From: Antedon bifida
Lineage: Eukaryota; Echinodermata; Crinoidea; Comatulida; Antedonidae
NCBI GenBank assembly: GCA_963402885.1
Contig: OY727094.1
Span: forward strand, 35,652,501-35,716,500
DNA: 64,000 bases
Direction of reading: 5' to 3'
Shown: piece after piece, positions 39,301 to 57,608 of the stretch
Layout of the letters: each line of letters begins with the position of its first letter
How positions within the stretch are numbered: position 1 is the stretch's first letter
The notes under the pieces: model-generated
The model's input: only the letters and a program-made list of their open reading frames with translations
Databases searched by the model: none
Told to the model about the DNA's origin: nothing
Translations under genes and position numbers: made by a program

Positions 39301-40230
39301 ATATTCTGTTGTTGTTTTGACAAAACGATTTGATTAAACAAATTGAGATTGAAGAAAACGTTCACGTCGTCCTTTTGGAAAAAGTTCGGATGATCCAGTG
39401 CGCGTCGTTTTGCGGTGCGCCTATTTAATACATCACGTTGCGACCAAGTAGGAATCAAGCTTATGACTTTTACTTAAATATCAAATATTCATTTCACCAT
39501 TGTTTTACCAGTTAACAGCAAGAAGAGTATTATTGTGAACTTTAGGAGTGCATTTAGAATGTCGAAACATTTCCCCCAACGATAGCAGGCATGTAAATAA
39601 AATCCAATCGTTTATTTATTTTTTTAATCATATTTGATAATTGATATTATCTTTTTTTTATAGACTAAATACGAAGACAATTTGGACAACGCGGACGTAA
39701 AATACAACGGTCAGATCCCGTTTGCGTGCAAAGTGGTCTATCCGGATTATATACCATGGTTTGGCGACTTCAAAGCGCTATACTTCAATGTCTGCTTATT
39801 TTTTGTACCAGTTTTTATCATCGCATTCTTCAATGCACGAATCGTACTTTTCATGCGAAAGTACGCTCGAGATTCAGCGTGGATCGACTCGCATTGCTCA
39901 GTGAAGCATTACCAATCCCACAATTCCGTCAAACTTCACTGGAGAATGGCGAAGTTACTTGTCATGGTGTCCGTCGTATATTTCTTATGTTATCTTTTAT
40001 TCGCTATTTATCAAATGGTTAGCTATTATGGAACGCTAAACGCGAATGTAAAAAACGTCGCAATTGTGTTACCGTATGCAAATAGCTGTGCAAATCCTGT
40101 TATGTATTCACTTTTTAATGAGAATTTCCGCAAGGCTTTTTGGAAACAAATTAAAGAAAAGAAAATTTGGAAAAAAGCCGCATCTAAAACGCCCTCCAGA
40201 ATAAACACAATTATGCAGTCAATACTGTAA
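33354..40230 (+). CDS. Class A (rhodopsin-type) peptide-like GPCR, three exons
   Basis: Exons 33354-33561, 38449-38741 and 39664-40230 join in phase to give 355 residues. Exon 1 carries a short Thr/Asp-rich N-terminus with NxT sites, then TM1 with the GN motif (GLVGNLLVLFVY). The first junction restores TM2 NLTFGDML with the conserved Asp2.50. Exon 2 carries TM2-TM4, the TM3 Cys (DWQC) and the DRY box (AVDRYFAVC). Exon 3 has the ECL2 Cys (PFACKVVY), TM5 with FFVPVF, TM6, TM7 (PYANSCANPVMYSL) and FRKAF of helix 8. TM7 'YANSCANP' resembles somatostatin/opioid/galanin-type receptors. The TM6 CWxP motif is replaced by CYLL (Trp6.48 and Pro6.50 missing). The ligand is unassigned; the expected role is G-protein signalling at the plasma membrane. 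The start at 33354 precedes the glycosylation sites; 33378 is an alternative. Confidence 0.88.
33603..33942. repeat. 56-bp minisatellite, six copies
   Basis: The unit begins 'ttgtttatactttatcatgt' and ends 'cagtacgtacgtctgtg'. Copies are virtually identical and start at 33603, 33659 and so on. The array starts only about 40 bp downstream of the exon 1 donor of the class A receptor. The near-identity suggests recent expansion. Confidence 0.95.
34655..35195. repeat. 29-bp minisatellite, about 18 copies, derived from family C ends
   Basis: The unit is 'gcgtcctagtgagaaccaag' plus 'ctacgttgc'. Its 'cctagtgagaaccaagct' part is the terminal repeat of family C MITEs. Two variant classes alternate (ctacgttgc, ctgtattgc). 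In intron 1 of the class A receptor. Confidence 0.95.
35216..35595. mobile_element. Foldback element, about 380 bp
   Basis: The left end 'aaagctgattttccactagg' plus 'cgaatttgttcgcgcga' is the inverted complement of the right end 'tcgcgcgaacaaattcgcct' plus 'agtggaaaatcggcttt'. The interior also folds back partially (gaaagcgtcat / atgacgctttc). It is CpG-rich compared with its surroundings and has no coding capacity. Confidence 0.88.
35907..36357 (+). mobile_element. tRNA-derived SINE, copy 1
   Basis: The tRNA-like head has box A 'tggtgtaatggttatgtat' and box B 'ggttcaagtcc', followed by a T-rich stretch. The body contains a duplicated module of about 120 bp apart ('gatcattgtggctaagtttt' and 'gatcattgtggccaaatttg', each followed by gataaaaactgtgg). 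A (CA)n run follows, then the 3' hairpin 'acctccttggcggaggt' and an (AAT)n tail. A second copy lies at 57150-57608 on the other strand. Frames through it are not genes. Confidence 0.9.
36722..37003. mobile_element. Family C-related element with internal 20-bp tandem repeats
   Basis: It begins near 'tgtgattggtcaaattac' and 'ctggttctcactcggacg' and ends 'ccaagtgggaaccaagctt'. The interior is two tandem arrays: 'aatgacgtaggcgcagcgt' type and 'ccttacgtttttgcgttcc' type. The antisense frames giving repeated KRKD/TQR peptides come from these arrays and are not proteins. Confidence 0.8.
37715..37745. repeat. Family B fragment
   Basis: 'ttactgcagttactgtagta' plus 'accac' matches only the terminal core of family B. 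Confidence 0.5.
38130..38375. repeat. 47-bp minisatellite carrying a family C end
   Basis: About five copies of 'ggttctacagtgggaaccag' plus 'gctttaaagttcataattgaacatgat'-type sequence. The 'gtgggaaccaagctt' part is again a family C terminus. It lies 75-320 bp upstream of exon 2 of the class A receptor. Confidence 0.9.
38765..39025. repeat. 25-bp minisatellite, about ten copies
   Basis: The unit 'tgctcatgagtacttgctcg' plus 'tgatg' starts about 25 bp after the exon 2 donor of the class A receptor. Copies at the right end are more diverged. Confidence 0.93.
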
Positions 40231-42120
40231 AAATAATTAAAACTGAACGTTTAGGTTTAAGTTATCAATTCGTAGAGGAAAAGTGATAGTTTGCGAATTA
40301 TGGTAAACATTTTGTTGTGCATTCCATACGTCACATTGTGTTCTGTCGTGTATATATCTCCTCTGGTGTAAAGTCACATTTTCCCTGACGTTTTCAAAAA
40401 CCTTGAATATTATGATTTTGATGGTACACGCCGTCGAAATGGACGTGTCACTTTGTAACGTGAATAGTGCTCATGTATTTAGCTCCTAGCATTATGTAAA
40501 AAAACGAGTAATTTTTGAATATTTAAAAGTCTGTGTGTGTGTAGTTTTGGACCAAATAAAAGTAATTTTACGTGCATTTAGTAGTCTATCGTCATTCGGT
40601 GACTCGAATGGACACATTACCGAATATGCCTATTAGATAATTGCAGGAAGAATGAGAAACTCGGCGCTGTTACCAGATAAGCCGATATTAATCCCATAAC
40701 TAAAACAAAAACGAATATCATTATTTTGTCTATAATTAGAGAAACGCAGGAGTGACCTCTCTATGGCGGTCAACCATTAATATTTTTTAATTAAAAATAC
40801 AAAGATGAATTGCAATTAGCGTTAATTACAACATACATTATACAAATTAAACGCGACAGCTTAAAAAGGCGCCAATTAGTAACATTTTACGTGTATCTAG
40901 ATCCATTTATATAATTTTCAAATCATATTAACTGAGCGGCCACACGATGCTTTATGTTTTTGAATTATATAAATGATAACATTTATATAATAATAATATT
41001 ATAAAAACTTAGCAGACCGTATAAGGATAACTCAATGAAGAATATTTTGGACGAAATTAAATCGATACGGTTCATTTAATTTGTTGGTTTTTCCAAATTT
41101 AAATATTTAACAGAAACGTCAAGCTTTTCTACAAGAAGTAAGTCAGTAGGCCTGTACAAAATGCATACTGTCGTCGTGTGCAGGAGAATTATAATTTCAA
41201 AGTTGCTGTTAGATAAGTTTATATAAGCATTTCAATTTAACATTTTCCCTTACAGTACTTAAGAGCATATCAAGTTTGTTAATACATAGTAGGCAGGGAT
41301 ATATAGTTTGGCGCGACTTCTATGCGTGTTGTAGGGTACGGAATAAAATCGGTACACGGACTCAGCGGAATGACGTATGTATACGCGTACCGCTATGTAC
41401 GCCAACGCGCGCGCCGCAATATACGCATACGCGCATCGCAATTTACCTCAATCATATCAAATGAATATGCACTGATTATTTACTTTCTTTGCATTGAGAA
41501 AAGAAAGTGGTATTTGTTTTTCAGTCTGAAGGTGAAATCATTGAAGAGATTATCTTAAGATTAGGCAGGTCAAAATATCATGATCTAGTCCAGCGTTTAA
41601 TAATCTTTTCTTATTTATTAATTATAACTAAAGAAGTTCCGTAAGCTACTTACAAACAGCAGTAGAAGTAATTGGACTAGCAGCAATAAATATAAACCAT
41701 AATGTGATAATATAAACCATACTTTACAAATAAGAGTTCAGTTGATATGAATTTTATTTTTTTTAATATCGCTTACTCTTCACAAACAAACTATCAATCT
41801 TCAAAAACAATATTTAACTACCATATTTGTTATCTATTTGTAAAATTATTCTCAATTTGCTATTAAATGAAATATCTAGACTTAAAATTATTTACAATAT
41901 AAAAACAATTGGCACGTCAAATTGTTTAACCTGAAATTGATTTAAATATTATTTAAAATATAAGTTTTAATTATAATTTTAATACATGATTATATAATAT
42001 AAAACTATTGTATTGAACCTGAGTCCTCATTAATTGCATCGATATTAAATCAATTTTTTCTTTTACAATTTAGTACAAGTATAAGTACAAAATATATGGT
42101 TAAATGTATTATTGTCTATT

Positions 42121-42262
42121 AAGCTGTTAACACTATCAAACTTTATGTGACAAAAAAATGTGATGAGCCCATATATGGACATGATGATGTCATATCACTG
42201 CCATATTTAAGCATATCACACTTTTTTTGTCAAACTGTTTTGATAGTGTAGACAGAGCTTAA
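42121..42262. mobile_element. Family A MITE
   Basis: Left part 'aacactatcaaactttatgt', right end 'gttttgatagtgtagacaga' plus gctta. The core has 'ccatatatggacatgatga'. The left terminus is eroded to 'agctgtta'. Confidence 0.85.
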
Positions 42263-42477
42263 CAGAGATACCAAGGTGGACAGCTGGTCATTGACGATTC
42301 TTGAACTGTAGGCCTGACAATAATGTAGACCATGTAAAATTAATTCTAAATCTAAATCAAGGAATGTATTTGAATGGAATTTTATTCATTAATTATTTTC
42401 AGTACTGTATAGTAACATTACAAGAAGCAGTCATATTGCTAAAGCGTTTGCTGGGTCATGTTGCAATGTAAGATAAA

Positions 42478-42597
42478 ATTAAATAATAATTACTTATTAA
42501 AATTGATTAATTAATAATTACTTATTAAAATTGATTAATTAATAATTACTTATTAAAATTGATTAATTAATAATTACTTATTAAAATTGATTAATAA
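42478..42597. repeat. AT-rich 28-bp minisatellite, about four copies
   Basis: The unit 'aataattacttattaaaatt' plus 'gattaatt' lies just downstream of the DFFB stop codon (gene on the opposite strand). Confidence 0.92.
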
Positions 42598-42659
42598 TTG
42601 GTACTTCTTTTTATCTCTCATTAAAAATATGGTGCAAAAATGAAGGGATAAGAAAAGAA

Positions 42660-45453
42660 TTATTTACGTAAATACCACTGTCTTTTATCCGTTTTTTTTC
42701 CGGTGTGAACACCTTTATCGTGACACACAATGTGAACCAATTTGAAATTTTGTGTTGTGAACAGCAGCCTGAAGAAGTAGTCCGTGTTTACGACCTGACC
42801 TTTTTTCTTAGAGGTCAATGCGGCTTGAAGGTCAGGTAGGACCTGACGACTCTTCTCGATTCTAAAAAAAAATAACAACAAAATTTCAAGAATAAAGTAT
42901 GAAACCAGACCCTTGCGGGTGTTGTGGTTTTTGTGTTGTGTTGGCAGAGTATGTTTTAATGATACGTCTAAATAGTGGTAACTATGCCTTTATAAGGAAA
43001 ACATGGTTATGCAGTTATATGAATAACATTTTCATGATGTGAACATAATATTTCTGACTGTATCATCAACTGAAAGATATGAACCAATGACCCTGGAAAA
43101 TGAAGTAGTGCACTTGTACCACATCTTAAATCATTTTACAATGAGTACTTACATATGGTCTAAGTTCCAGGTGCTAAAGATGATAAAATACTGCCTAGAG
43201 CTGTACGGATTCAGAGTATGAAAGTACTGACAGGTTGCCTCGTTGTACACGCCCTGGCATCCAAACCAGCCTTCCTTGTTACATAGTGGTGGTTGCGGGC
43301 CTTTAGTCGGAGCGCTTCGATCAAATAGGGAGCAAAAGTATTCATTATAGCGTAATTCATCTTCAAACTGTTGTAGAATTTCTATGGCAAGCTTAGCAGT
43401 CGTTTTGTCTTGGTTTTTGAAGTATGTCTTGGCCTAAACAAGACAAAAGAAAATCTATAATGTAGTGTTATTGTTTGTACACTGGCAGACTAGTTAGCTG
43501 AGCGTTCTAGTTAAGGTGTGTGGGCCTTTGTACACGTAAAGCAAACATTGTTTTCTTTGGTTTTAAGCCAAAGTAATTGAGTTACAGAAGTTACAGTACA
43601 AAACGATCTATAACAAGCAAAATTATTTGTTTACAAAATCAATTCTTATTTCAAAACATTATTTCATTTCAGATAATGTGCAATTGATTTTTAAGTGTAA
43701 CAATGTATCTAAGCAACTTCATATGTTATTTCATTGTGTTAATACATTCATTTTTTTCCAACAAAATGATAAAAAATAATTGCTATTTTAAGTGTCTGGT
43801 TGTTTTGTGAAATAAAAGCAAAACTCACTGTATCTAAGTAACTTCGTATTCTGCTTTTAGCTCTGTCTCTCATGACAGCAGATTTGGTTTTGAAACGTTG
43901 ATCTAAACCTAAAGATATAATAAATACTATTATTTATAATAACTTTATTTTTTGGTTTTTCTTTTAAATCCAACAGACTACAGTATGTGAACTGATGTTC
44001 ATTTTAATTCAAACAATAACACATTAGGACATGATAGCAAAATTCTACCCCCACATTTTACGAAAGGTCAGTGTCAAAGGTCAAAGACAGCACCTTGAAA
44101 CCAATCAGGATCTTTCTCTCTTGTCTCTTCGTTATTGGTATTCCAGGAGGCCGACACAGATGCGATGACGTTGTACATGTCGCCTAGATCAGCGCTGTTT
44201 CTCAAAAACGACCTTATTTCCTTCGCAGATTCATCTTCTTGCATCACACCCTCAAGAGTTTTGAGAAACAAAGAAAAATCTAAAAACAAAAAAGGGATAG
44301 TTTTATAGTTGCTAGGTTACAAATACTGAACCATAATGTAAAGCTCTGTCTACACTATCAAACTAGTTTGACAAAAAAAGTGTGATGTGCCCAAATATGG
44401 TAGTGATATGCCCAAATATTTATATTTTTTGTCACATAAAGTTTGATAGTGTAGACAGAGCTTAACTCTGATTAGTAGGAATTCTCCAATACAGAACAGA
44501 TCGTTTAAACGTAGCTTAAGAGAAGATACTAAAATATCTACTGTACATACTTCAACTTAATTCTTGTAATTTAAAGTATTCACGGCCAAACAGATAATTT
44601 TAATGATCTATTTTACTACTTTAATCAATAAACAATTTTTTACAAATAAAGTTAAGAAAATTACATACAGTATCTCATGGCCTATTTAAACGAGGCCAAA
44701 ATGGATTTAAATTAAAAACAATAATAATACTAACATAACTGTATGTTGCAATATCTATCTTAACTGAAATTTAAAGAGAAGACTATATCATTTTTAACAA
44801 ACAAGGGCAAACCCATTATAGTACATTAGACTTTTTTGTAGTATCGTCATTTACTACAAATGGAAATACTTTTACATACACTAAAATAGTTGCAATTAAT
44901 AGACCTTTATAATATGAGTATTTATTGTCTTTTACCTCAATTTCACTGTTAAGTATGAATGAATATTAGGCTAAGTATGAGTAATCAAGAAATCACATTA
45001 CCCCCTGGGAATTCTTCTTCTTCTTCAAGGAAGACGAAAATTGTGTTTGACGGCAACTGTTGAAAGTATTCATTATCAACCACCTCTGTCTGGTCTTCTT
45101 CATAAACTCCCTTGAAATCTTCATCACATATCTACTTGAAGACACAGAATAAAAGAAAATATTATTAAAGTCGTTATAACTAAGTTATGTCACATAATGT
45201 GAGAGGGGATCATGGCCCAAGAGGGAGGATGCAAATCAAAAGGGGGATGATGATGATGATTGATTCCACCTACCCCTTTTCTCTCATTTAACACTCAAGT
45301 TTATCATACATTTACAAACTAAAACTCCAGAGAGTGTGCCAGGCCTACCTGTAAAATGTGACAGCCCCTCTTCACTAAATCTCTGAGGTCCTTCACAACA
45401 ATTCCTTTCTTTGTGGAACCGGACAACGTTCGAATTTTACACGCCTTTTTCAT
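42660..45453 (-). CDS. DFFB: Caspase-activated DNase (DNA fragmentation factor beta subunit)
   Basis: Six exons: 45453-45349, 45131-45002, 44279-44094, 43908-43829, 43433-43153 and 42861-42660 (stop). All join in phase, giving 327 residues against about 338 in mammals. An N-terminal CIDE-N domain (about 1-80; KKGIVVKDLRDLVKRG) would bind the inhibitor/chaperone DFFA. The linker region has EKDPDWFQGLDQRF and SRIRSYLD, as in vertebrate CAD. The C-terminal nuclease has WFGCQG, HTLNPYSSR (His239), FSTWNLDH (Asp259, His260) and LVHIVCHDKGVH (His304, His308, His313), i.e. the beta-beta-alpha-metal active-site His/Asp set. In apoptosis this enzyme makes double-strand cuts in linker DNA in the nucleus once the inhibitor is cleaved by caspase (family knowledge). 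DFFA is not in this window. Divergent from AP2M1. Confidence 0.95.
44342..44462. mobile_element. Family A MITE
   Basis: Left end 'agctctgtctacactatcaa', right end 'agtttgatagtgtagacaga' plus gctta. The core is shortened. In an intron of DFFB. Confidence 0.9.
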
Positions 45454-52838
<7,385 letters not shown>

Positions 52839-53710
52839 GTTAAAACGAGACCAGGTCATAGGTTAAAATGATAAAAGGACATTTATTGATCATGATTTAG
52901 TACACTATTGCATTTAGGTGTATGCAGAATGTGCATATAATGCTCTATAAATTACACATATGTACCTATTACATGTGTGTGTAATTGCTTTGTGCATGTG
53001 TGCATATTTCACACACGTGTGTGCATATTACACACTCGATTGCACACATTTATGCTAATGTGTTCACATTCTTGACTTTCATATCCCGATGCATTCCATT
53101 CTGTGCTGAATTAAATTTGGAAAAATTAAAAAAAAATAAGTACAAATTTGCCAAAAAATAAATAACAGTAACAAAATTATGTAGTGAATATGAAATGAAA
53201 AAAGGATTTTCGATTATAAAAACAAAAGATTCAACTGAAAATTTATCTTGATTCCAACTTCGATTAATGTGGAACTACTATTTTTTAGGGAAATTATTAC
53301 AATTCTGTAGGATTAAAGTGCTATAAAGCACATGTAAATCCCATTATACTCTTAGTGGCTTTAGCAGCATTGTATTGGTTAAACATGTGTAAGTCTTACA
53401 TTACAGAAACATACATTTCTGTCTTTATTAGATAATAACATGGACTTTTGATGTCTATTTGAAATTATCATTGTATTAAATAATACCTAATTATCAATTA
53501 AAAAAGGTACTGATATTGAAGATTGAAATTGAAAAAAATGTCTGGGGTTTCTGTTTGTCCAAAGAAACGCTCCACTAAATGCCATGTTGATAATGAGTTT
53601 TCAAGTGTGAATACGTCATTGTTATAGGTACTGTACTATAATTTGTGTAGTCTAAAATACATTACACTACCAATGTGATTTCATTTTATCCTTCTCCACC
53701 GTTTGATTTA

Positions 53711-53844
53711 AAGCTCTGTCTACACTATCAAATTGTATGAGACAAAAAATGTGATGTGCCCATTTATATGGACATGGATGACTACTATATTTAGGCACAT
53801 CATACTTTTTTTGTCAAACTAGTTCGATAGTGCAGACAGAACTT
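53711..53844. mobile_element. Family A MITE
   Basis: Left end 'aagctctgtctacactatca', right end 'agttcgatagtgcagacaga'. The core is 'gatgtgcccatttatatgg'. Downstream of AP2M1. Confidence 0.88.
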
Positions 53845-54284
53845 CAGTTTTATTAGTACAGTAATAATCCGAACAAAACTTTAACCATAACTATACGTTA
53901 TATAGTACCGTATATAAATGTATTATTTACAGAAGATCATATAATACTATAACTCAATTTGTTTGTATATTATTATTTTTAAAAACAAAAACATCTTAAA
54001 ATTTCTTACTGAATTTGACAGAAATTTGTGTAGAAAAATATCGTAAAATTATTTTATATTCATATGTTGTTCTGTTTGTATACAGTAGTTTTGCACATTA
54101 ATACTTACTAGTATAATATCTTATATAATACACTGTAGTTTATTAGTGTACCGTATTATTAACCCCTTGTATGTTTTATATGTCATAAAAACAATGTTTA
54201 TTGTCAGAATTATGGAGACCAATGTATCTTGTGTAACATTACACAAATCATGCATCGTTGTCTCAACAATAATATGGACTAGTA

Positions 54285-54565
54285 TTAAACCGTATTGGTG
54301 TCGGTGGATACCCTGAATCTACCGTATTGGTGTCAGTGAATACCCTGAATCTACCGTATTGATGTCGGTGGATACCCTGAATCTACCATATTGATGTCTG
54401 TGGATACCCTGAATCTACCATATTGGTGTCTGTGGATACCCTGAATCTACCGTATTGGTGTCTGTGGATACCCTGAATCTACCGTATTGGTGTCTGTGGA
54501 TACCCTGAATCTACCGTATTGGTGTCGGTGGATACCCTGAATCTACCGTATTGGTATCGATTCAT
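54285..54565. repeat. 32-bp minisatellite, about eight copies
   Basis: The unit is 'ctaccgtattggtgtcggtg' plus 'gataccctgaat', with few variants (ggtgtctgtg, gatgtcggtg). Confidence 0.95.
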
Positions 54566-54852
54566 ACCTTAAAATAATTAAATTTTATAATCGGCCTTGT
54601 GTCCATATTCACGAGTCACACTATTTTAAAAGTCAAATATTTAAGATAACACTGTATTTTTAGTAACTTTTCAAAATTTTTGTTTTGCATGTGATGGTAA
54701 TCTGAAACAAATATGAATAAAGTAAATATAGAATATACGAAGAATAGATACCTGATCTCATATTTTATTTACAGAGTACAGTATAAATATATTACAGTAC
54801 AAAACACTTTCTACAAGATTTAATTGACCCTTATTAGAAACATGACATTTTT

Positions 54853-54956
54853 AAAGCTCTGTCCACACTTTAAAACTTTATACGACGAAAAAATGTGATG
54901 TGCCCATCATATATTAACATGATGGTGTCATAATCACTACCATATATTGCCACAAG
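54853..54956. mobile_element. Family A MITE, right end missing
   Basis: Left end 'aagctctgtccacactttaa' and core 'gatgtgcccatcatatatta'. It leaves the consensus after 'actaccatatattgccaca'. Confidence 0.75.
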
Positions 54957-55282
54957 TCTATTGTTTCTTTATAAGAAATGATTCCAGCTTAAGTATGACA
55001 CACCATGTATGCCAAAATGTTGTTCTTTTTAGGAATATTAAGCCAAATTGATATACACACAGCTTTATTTATCATGCTTTGATAAATTGTATCTAACAAG
55101 CAAAGATATTCATTTTTGTTTACTGGTCCCAATCCTGTAGTGCACTGGTTTTCAATATAAATTTAATATAATATAAACTTGAGCACTTTTTAATGAAAAA
55201 CCTGGTTTGGACGTGCTTTCAATTGAACTTCAATTCTTATATTTCAATTCTTAAGGTGTACACATTCTTGTATGTTGTTCTT

Positions 55283-56601
55283 CTATTTTACGTCGCTTTC
55301 TGTTATTTGTTTTGGTCGTCTGTATAAAAGTTTGTTGACCTCGCTTATTGGAATGTCAGAAATCTGCGGTATTGAAACGGACGGTTCTGCATCGTGCGAT
55401 GGCGCTCTAGAATGGATATCTGCAAAAACATTATTAACTTTAGTATATTATGGAATTACTGACCAAGAAATGTAGTAAACAAGTAAAACACTTACGATTC
55501 ACACATAAAACTATGAGACGAGGTAGCCAAAACGAGTAATAATTTTTGCCTCCTTACTTCTCCTAAGGTATTTTAGCATTTTTTGTAAGGTAACCAATCT
55601 TTTCAACACTGTTTTACCCCTACCTTGCATAGTGTTGATAGAGTCAAGCGGTAAAGTGATGGTGAAATTATATGCTGTATAGAAGAAATAGAGAAAAGGA
55701 ACACAAACTGAACAGTACACAGGTACAGCTAATGCCCAGTATCTACAAAATAAGAAAACAAACAATGTTTGTAAAGTGAGACAATTGCAATGATTGCAAT
55801 TTTTTTTTTTTTTAAGTATTATTTTAATTTTAATCCTTGTAAAGGGATTTGGTAATGATAAGACTATTTAATGTCAGACTATTTAATGTCTGGCAATTAT
55901 GACCTATCAATGACCAATGTTAAAAGTAAAAAATACTATGGTGATTTTAAAAACGTGAACTTACTTTTGTGGCCAGTATGTTAGTCCAACATAGTGTAAC
56001 CAACTCTTGGGAAGATAAGCCCATATTAAGTACAGACCTAGAAGAATAACAACTCATGCGATTAAATTAGATATGAGTAGGCTACTCATCATAGTTGGAA
56101 AATATTTACTATTTTTATACTGTGTGTATAACAAAGCTCGATATCCCTGGTTCAGAGAAAAAAATAATTTTCTCAGAAACATTTTGTTCCTGCAAAGTAT
56201 CACTTTGTTCCCTCTTTACTCAATAAATATCATTTTTCTTCACTCATATAAATTAATCATAAAAATCATTTATTTCCCTCGAAATAGTAATTCCCTTAGT
56301 AAATAGTAATCAGTTCAGTGAACAAAATAAGTCAAAAAATTATTTTGAGGCAACAATTAGTATAATCCCTTGAAAATATTAATTGTTCCTCACAGTCCTA
56401 CTTTCATGCTGTCACTTTACGGCCTCCGTAGTATTAAATAATAAATTTAGTACTGCAGCTGTACTGTACTCTCGCCTTTTGACTTGCCCAAATCTAGTCT
56501 AGGCCTAGTAACTTACAAATAGCAAAAGTTGAAGACATGTACATGACAAAACCGTAAATTGCCCGTTCATGTGAAGGGCCTGGGCTGTTCTTGGTACTCA
56601 T
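55283..56601 (-). CDS. PIGP: Phosphatidylinositol N-acetylglucosaminyltransferase subunit P
   Basis: Four exons: 56601-56517, 56037-55965, 55742-55624 and 55419-55283 (TAG). They join in phase to give 137 residues (134-158 in mammals). An N-terminal [14 protein letters not shown] precedes TM1 (about 16-36). The conserved loop [16 protein letters not shown] leads into TM2, then LPLDSINTM, and the C-terminus has [12 protein letters not shown]. All of these are PIG-P signatures. It is a small ER membrane subunit of the GPI-GlcNAc transferase that starts GPI anchor synthesis (family knowledge). The start at 56601 is the first Met before the conserved block. The inverted-repeat block begins about 75 bp upstream. 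Confidence 0.95.
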
Positions 56602-56675
56602 CAATTTTAATTTTCCCACGATATTTTAAAGAATCTACACTGAGATCTAGCTCTACTTCTTCTGTCTTCTTTTCA

Positions 56676-56995
56676 ACTCATATGAGAGGTATATTCAGAG
56701 CGTCATTTCGGCGATCGAGCATTCTCTACTTCTACGGAGCGCCATTTAGGCCTTTATTTACTTCCGAAATAGAAATAGTACTACGGTAACTCTCGTTCAG
56801 TGGACCAAATTTAGCACCAGTGGAGCACATACAGTGACTGATATAAAATAGAAATAAGTCACTGAATTTTAATATCTTTTCGTATTTTAATACACTGTGC
56901 TCAAGTGGACCCAACTTGGAGCCAGTGGAGCACAGTGATATAAAATAGAAAAAAGTCACTGAATTTTATTATCTTTTCGTATTAAGCATATTTGA
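56676..56995. repeat. Left arm of large inverted repeat, upstream of PIGP
   Basis: 'gaggtatattcagagcgtca', 'gagcattctctacttc' and 'tacggagcgccattta' ... 'aatagaaatagtactacgg' are reverse complements of sequence at 60720-60852. They are followed by two ~115-bp units with 'gatataaaatagaaataa', 'gtcactgaattttaatatc' and 'gctcaagtggaccc', which match in inverse orientation units at 60190-60720. Frames in it (56559, 56732) are not genes. Confidence 0.85.
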
Positions 56996-57149
56996 ATACC
57001 TACCGGTATGGTACCATACATGTTCGACAATACAGAATAAATAAATATGTTTTAAGCAGATCTTTGAAATTGAAGCATATGAAGTCAAGTTTTTTAAAAC
57101 CCAACCTAAAATTCGCATCTGGATAGTTGAAATTTAACATTATAATTAT

Positions 57150-57608
57150 CAAATGTGATAATTGCCTCCGCCAAGGAGGTTATGTTTTCACCCCTGTATG
57201 TTTGTGTGTGTGTGTTTGTGTGTGTGTCTGTGAACAGCCTGGAGGCCACAGTTTTTATCCGATTCTCACCAAATTTTGGCAACAATGATCTATGCCCCAA
57301 AAGCTCGGACGAGTTCGAATTTGAGGGGAAAAGGTCATAGGTCAAGGTCACAACTAACAAAAAACTATTTTACTGCCTAGAGACCACAGTTTTTATCCGA
57401 TTCTCACCAAACTTAGCCACAATGATCAATGACACATCATATAATTGTGGTTAAATTTTGAAGGGTCAGGGTCAAAGATCAAGGTCCACAAAAAACAAAA
57501 AAGAAATAAATAAAAAAAAAAAAAAAAAAAAAAACCTCAGTGGGATTTGAACCAGCGATCTCAACTGTAAGAGGCTGGATACATAACCATTACACCACAC
57601 TGTCATCC
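57150..57608 (-). mobile_element. tRNA-derived SINE, copy 2
   Basis: The reverse complement aligns along its whole length with 35907-36357: the tRNA-like head at 57540-57608 (gtgtggtgtaatggttatgt, ggttcaaatccc), a homopolymer stretch, the duplicated body module, the (CA)n run and the 3' hairpin 'acctccttggcggaggc'. It is nested between the inverted-repeat arms. Confidence 0.9.

Larger units (their letters stand above)
40231..42659. other. Non-coding region between the class A receptor and DFFB
   Basis: 2.4 kb. Its start is the 3' UTR of the receptor; an AATAAA occurs at about 40554. It holds a CpG-rich patch at 41310-41450, one family A MITE and a 28-bp minisatellite. The overlapping open frames on both strands at 41259-41558 arise from the CpG-rich patch and are not recognisable proteins. 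Confidence 0.6.
52839..55282. other. Region between AP2M1 and PIGP (tail to tail)
   Basis: 2.4 kb. The first part is the AP2M1 3' UTR. It contains two family A MITEs, a 32-bp minisatellite and a duplicated 'gagaccaggtcataggttaaaa' right at the AP2M1 stop codon (52826-52868). An AATAAA occurs at about 54715. No gene is recognised. Confidence 0.6.

Noticed and set aside
55272-55475. Plus-strand open frame over PIGP exon 4
   Set aside because: It is the antisense of a clear PIGP coding exon with matching splice site and stop.
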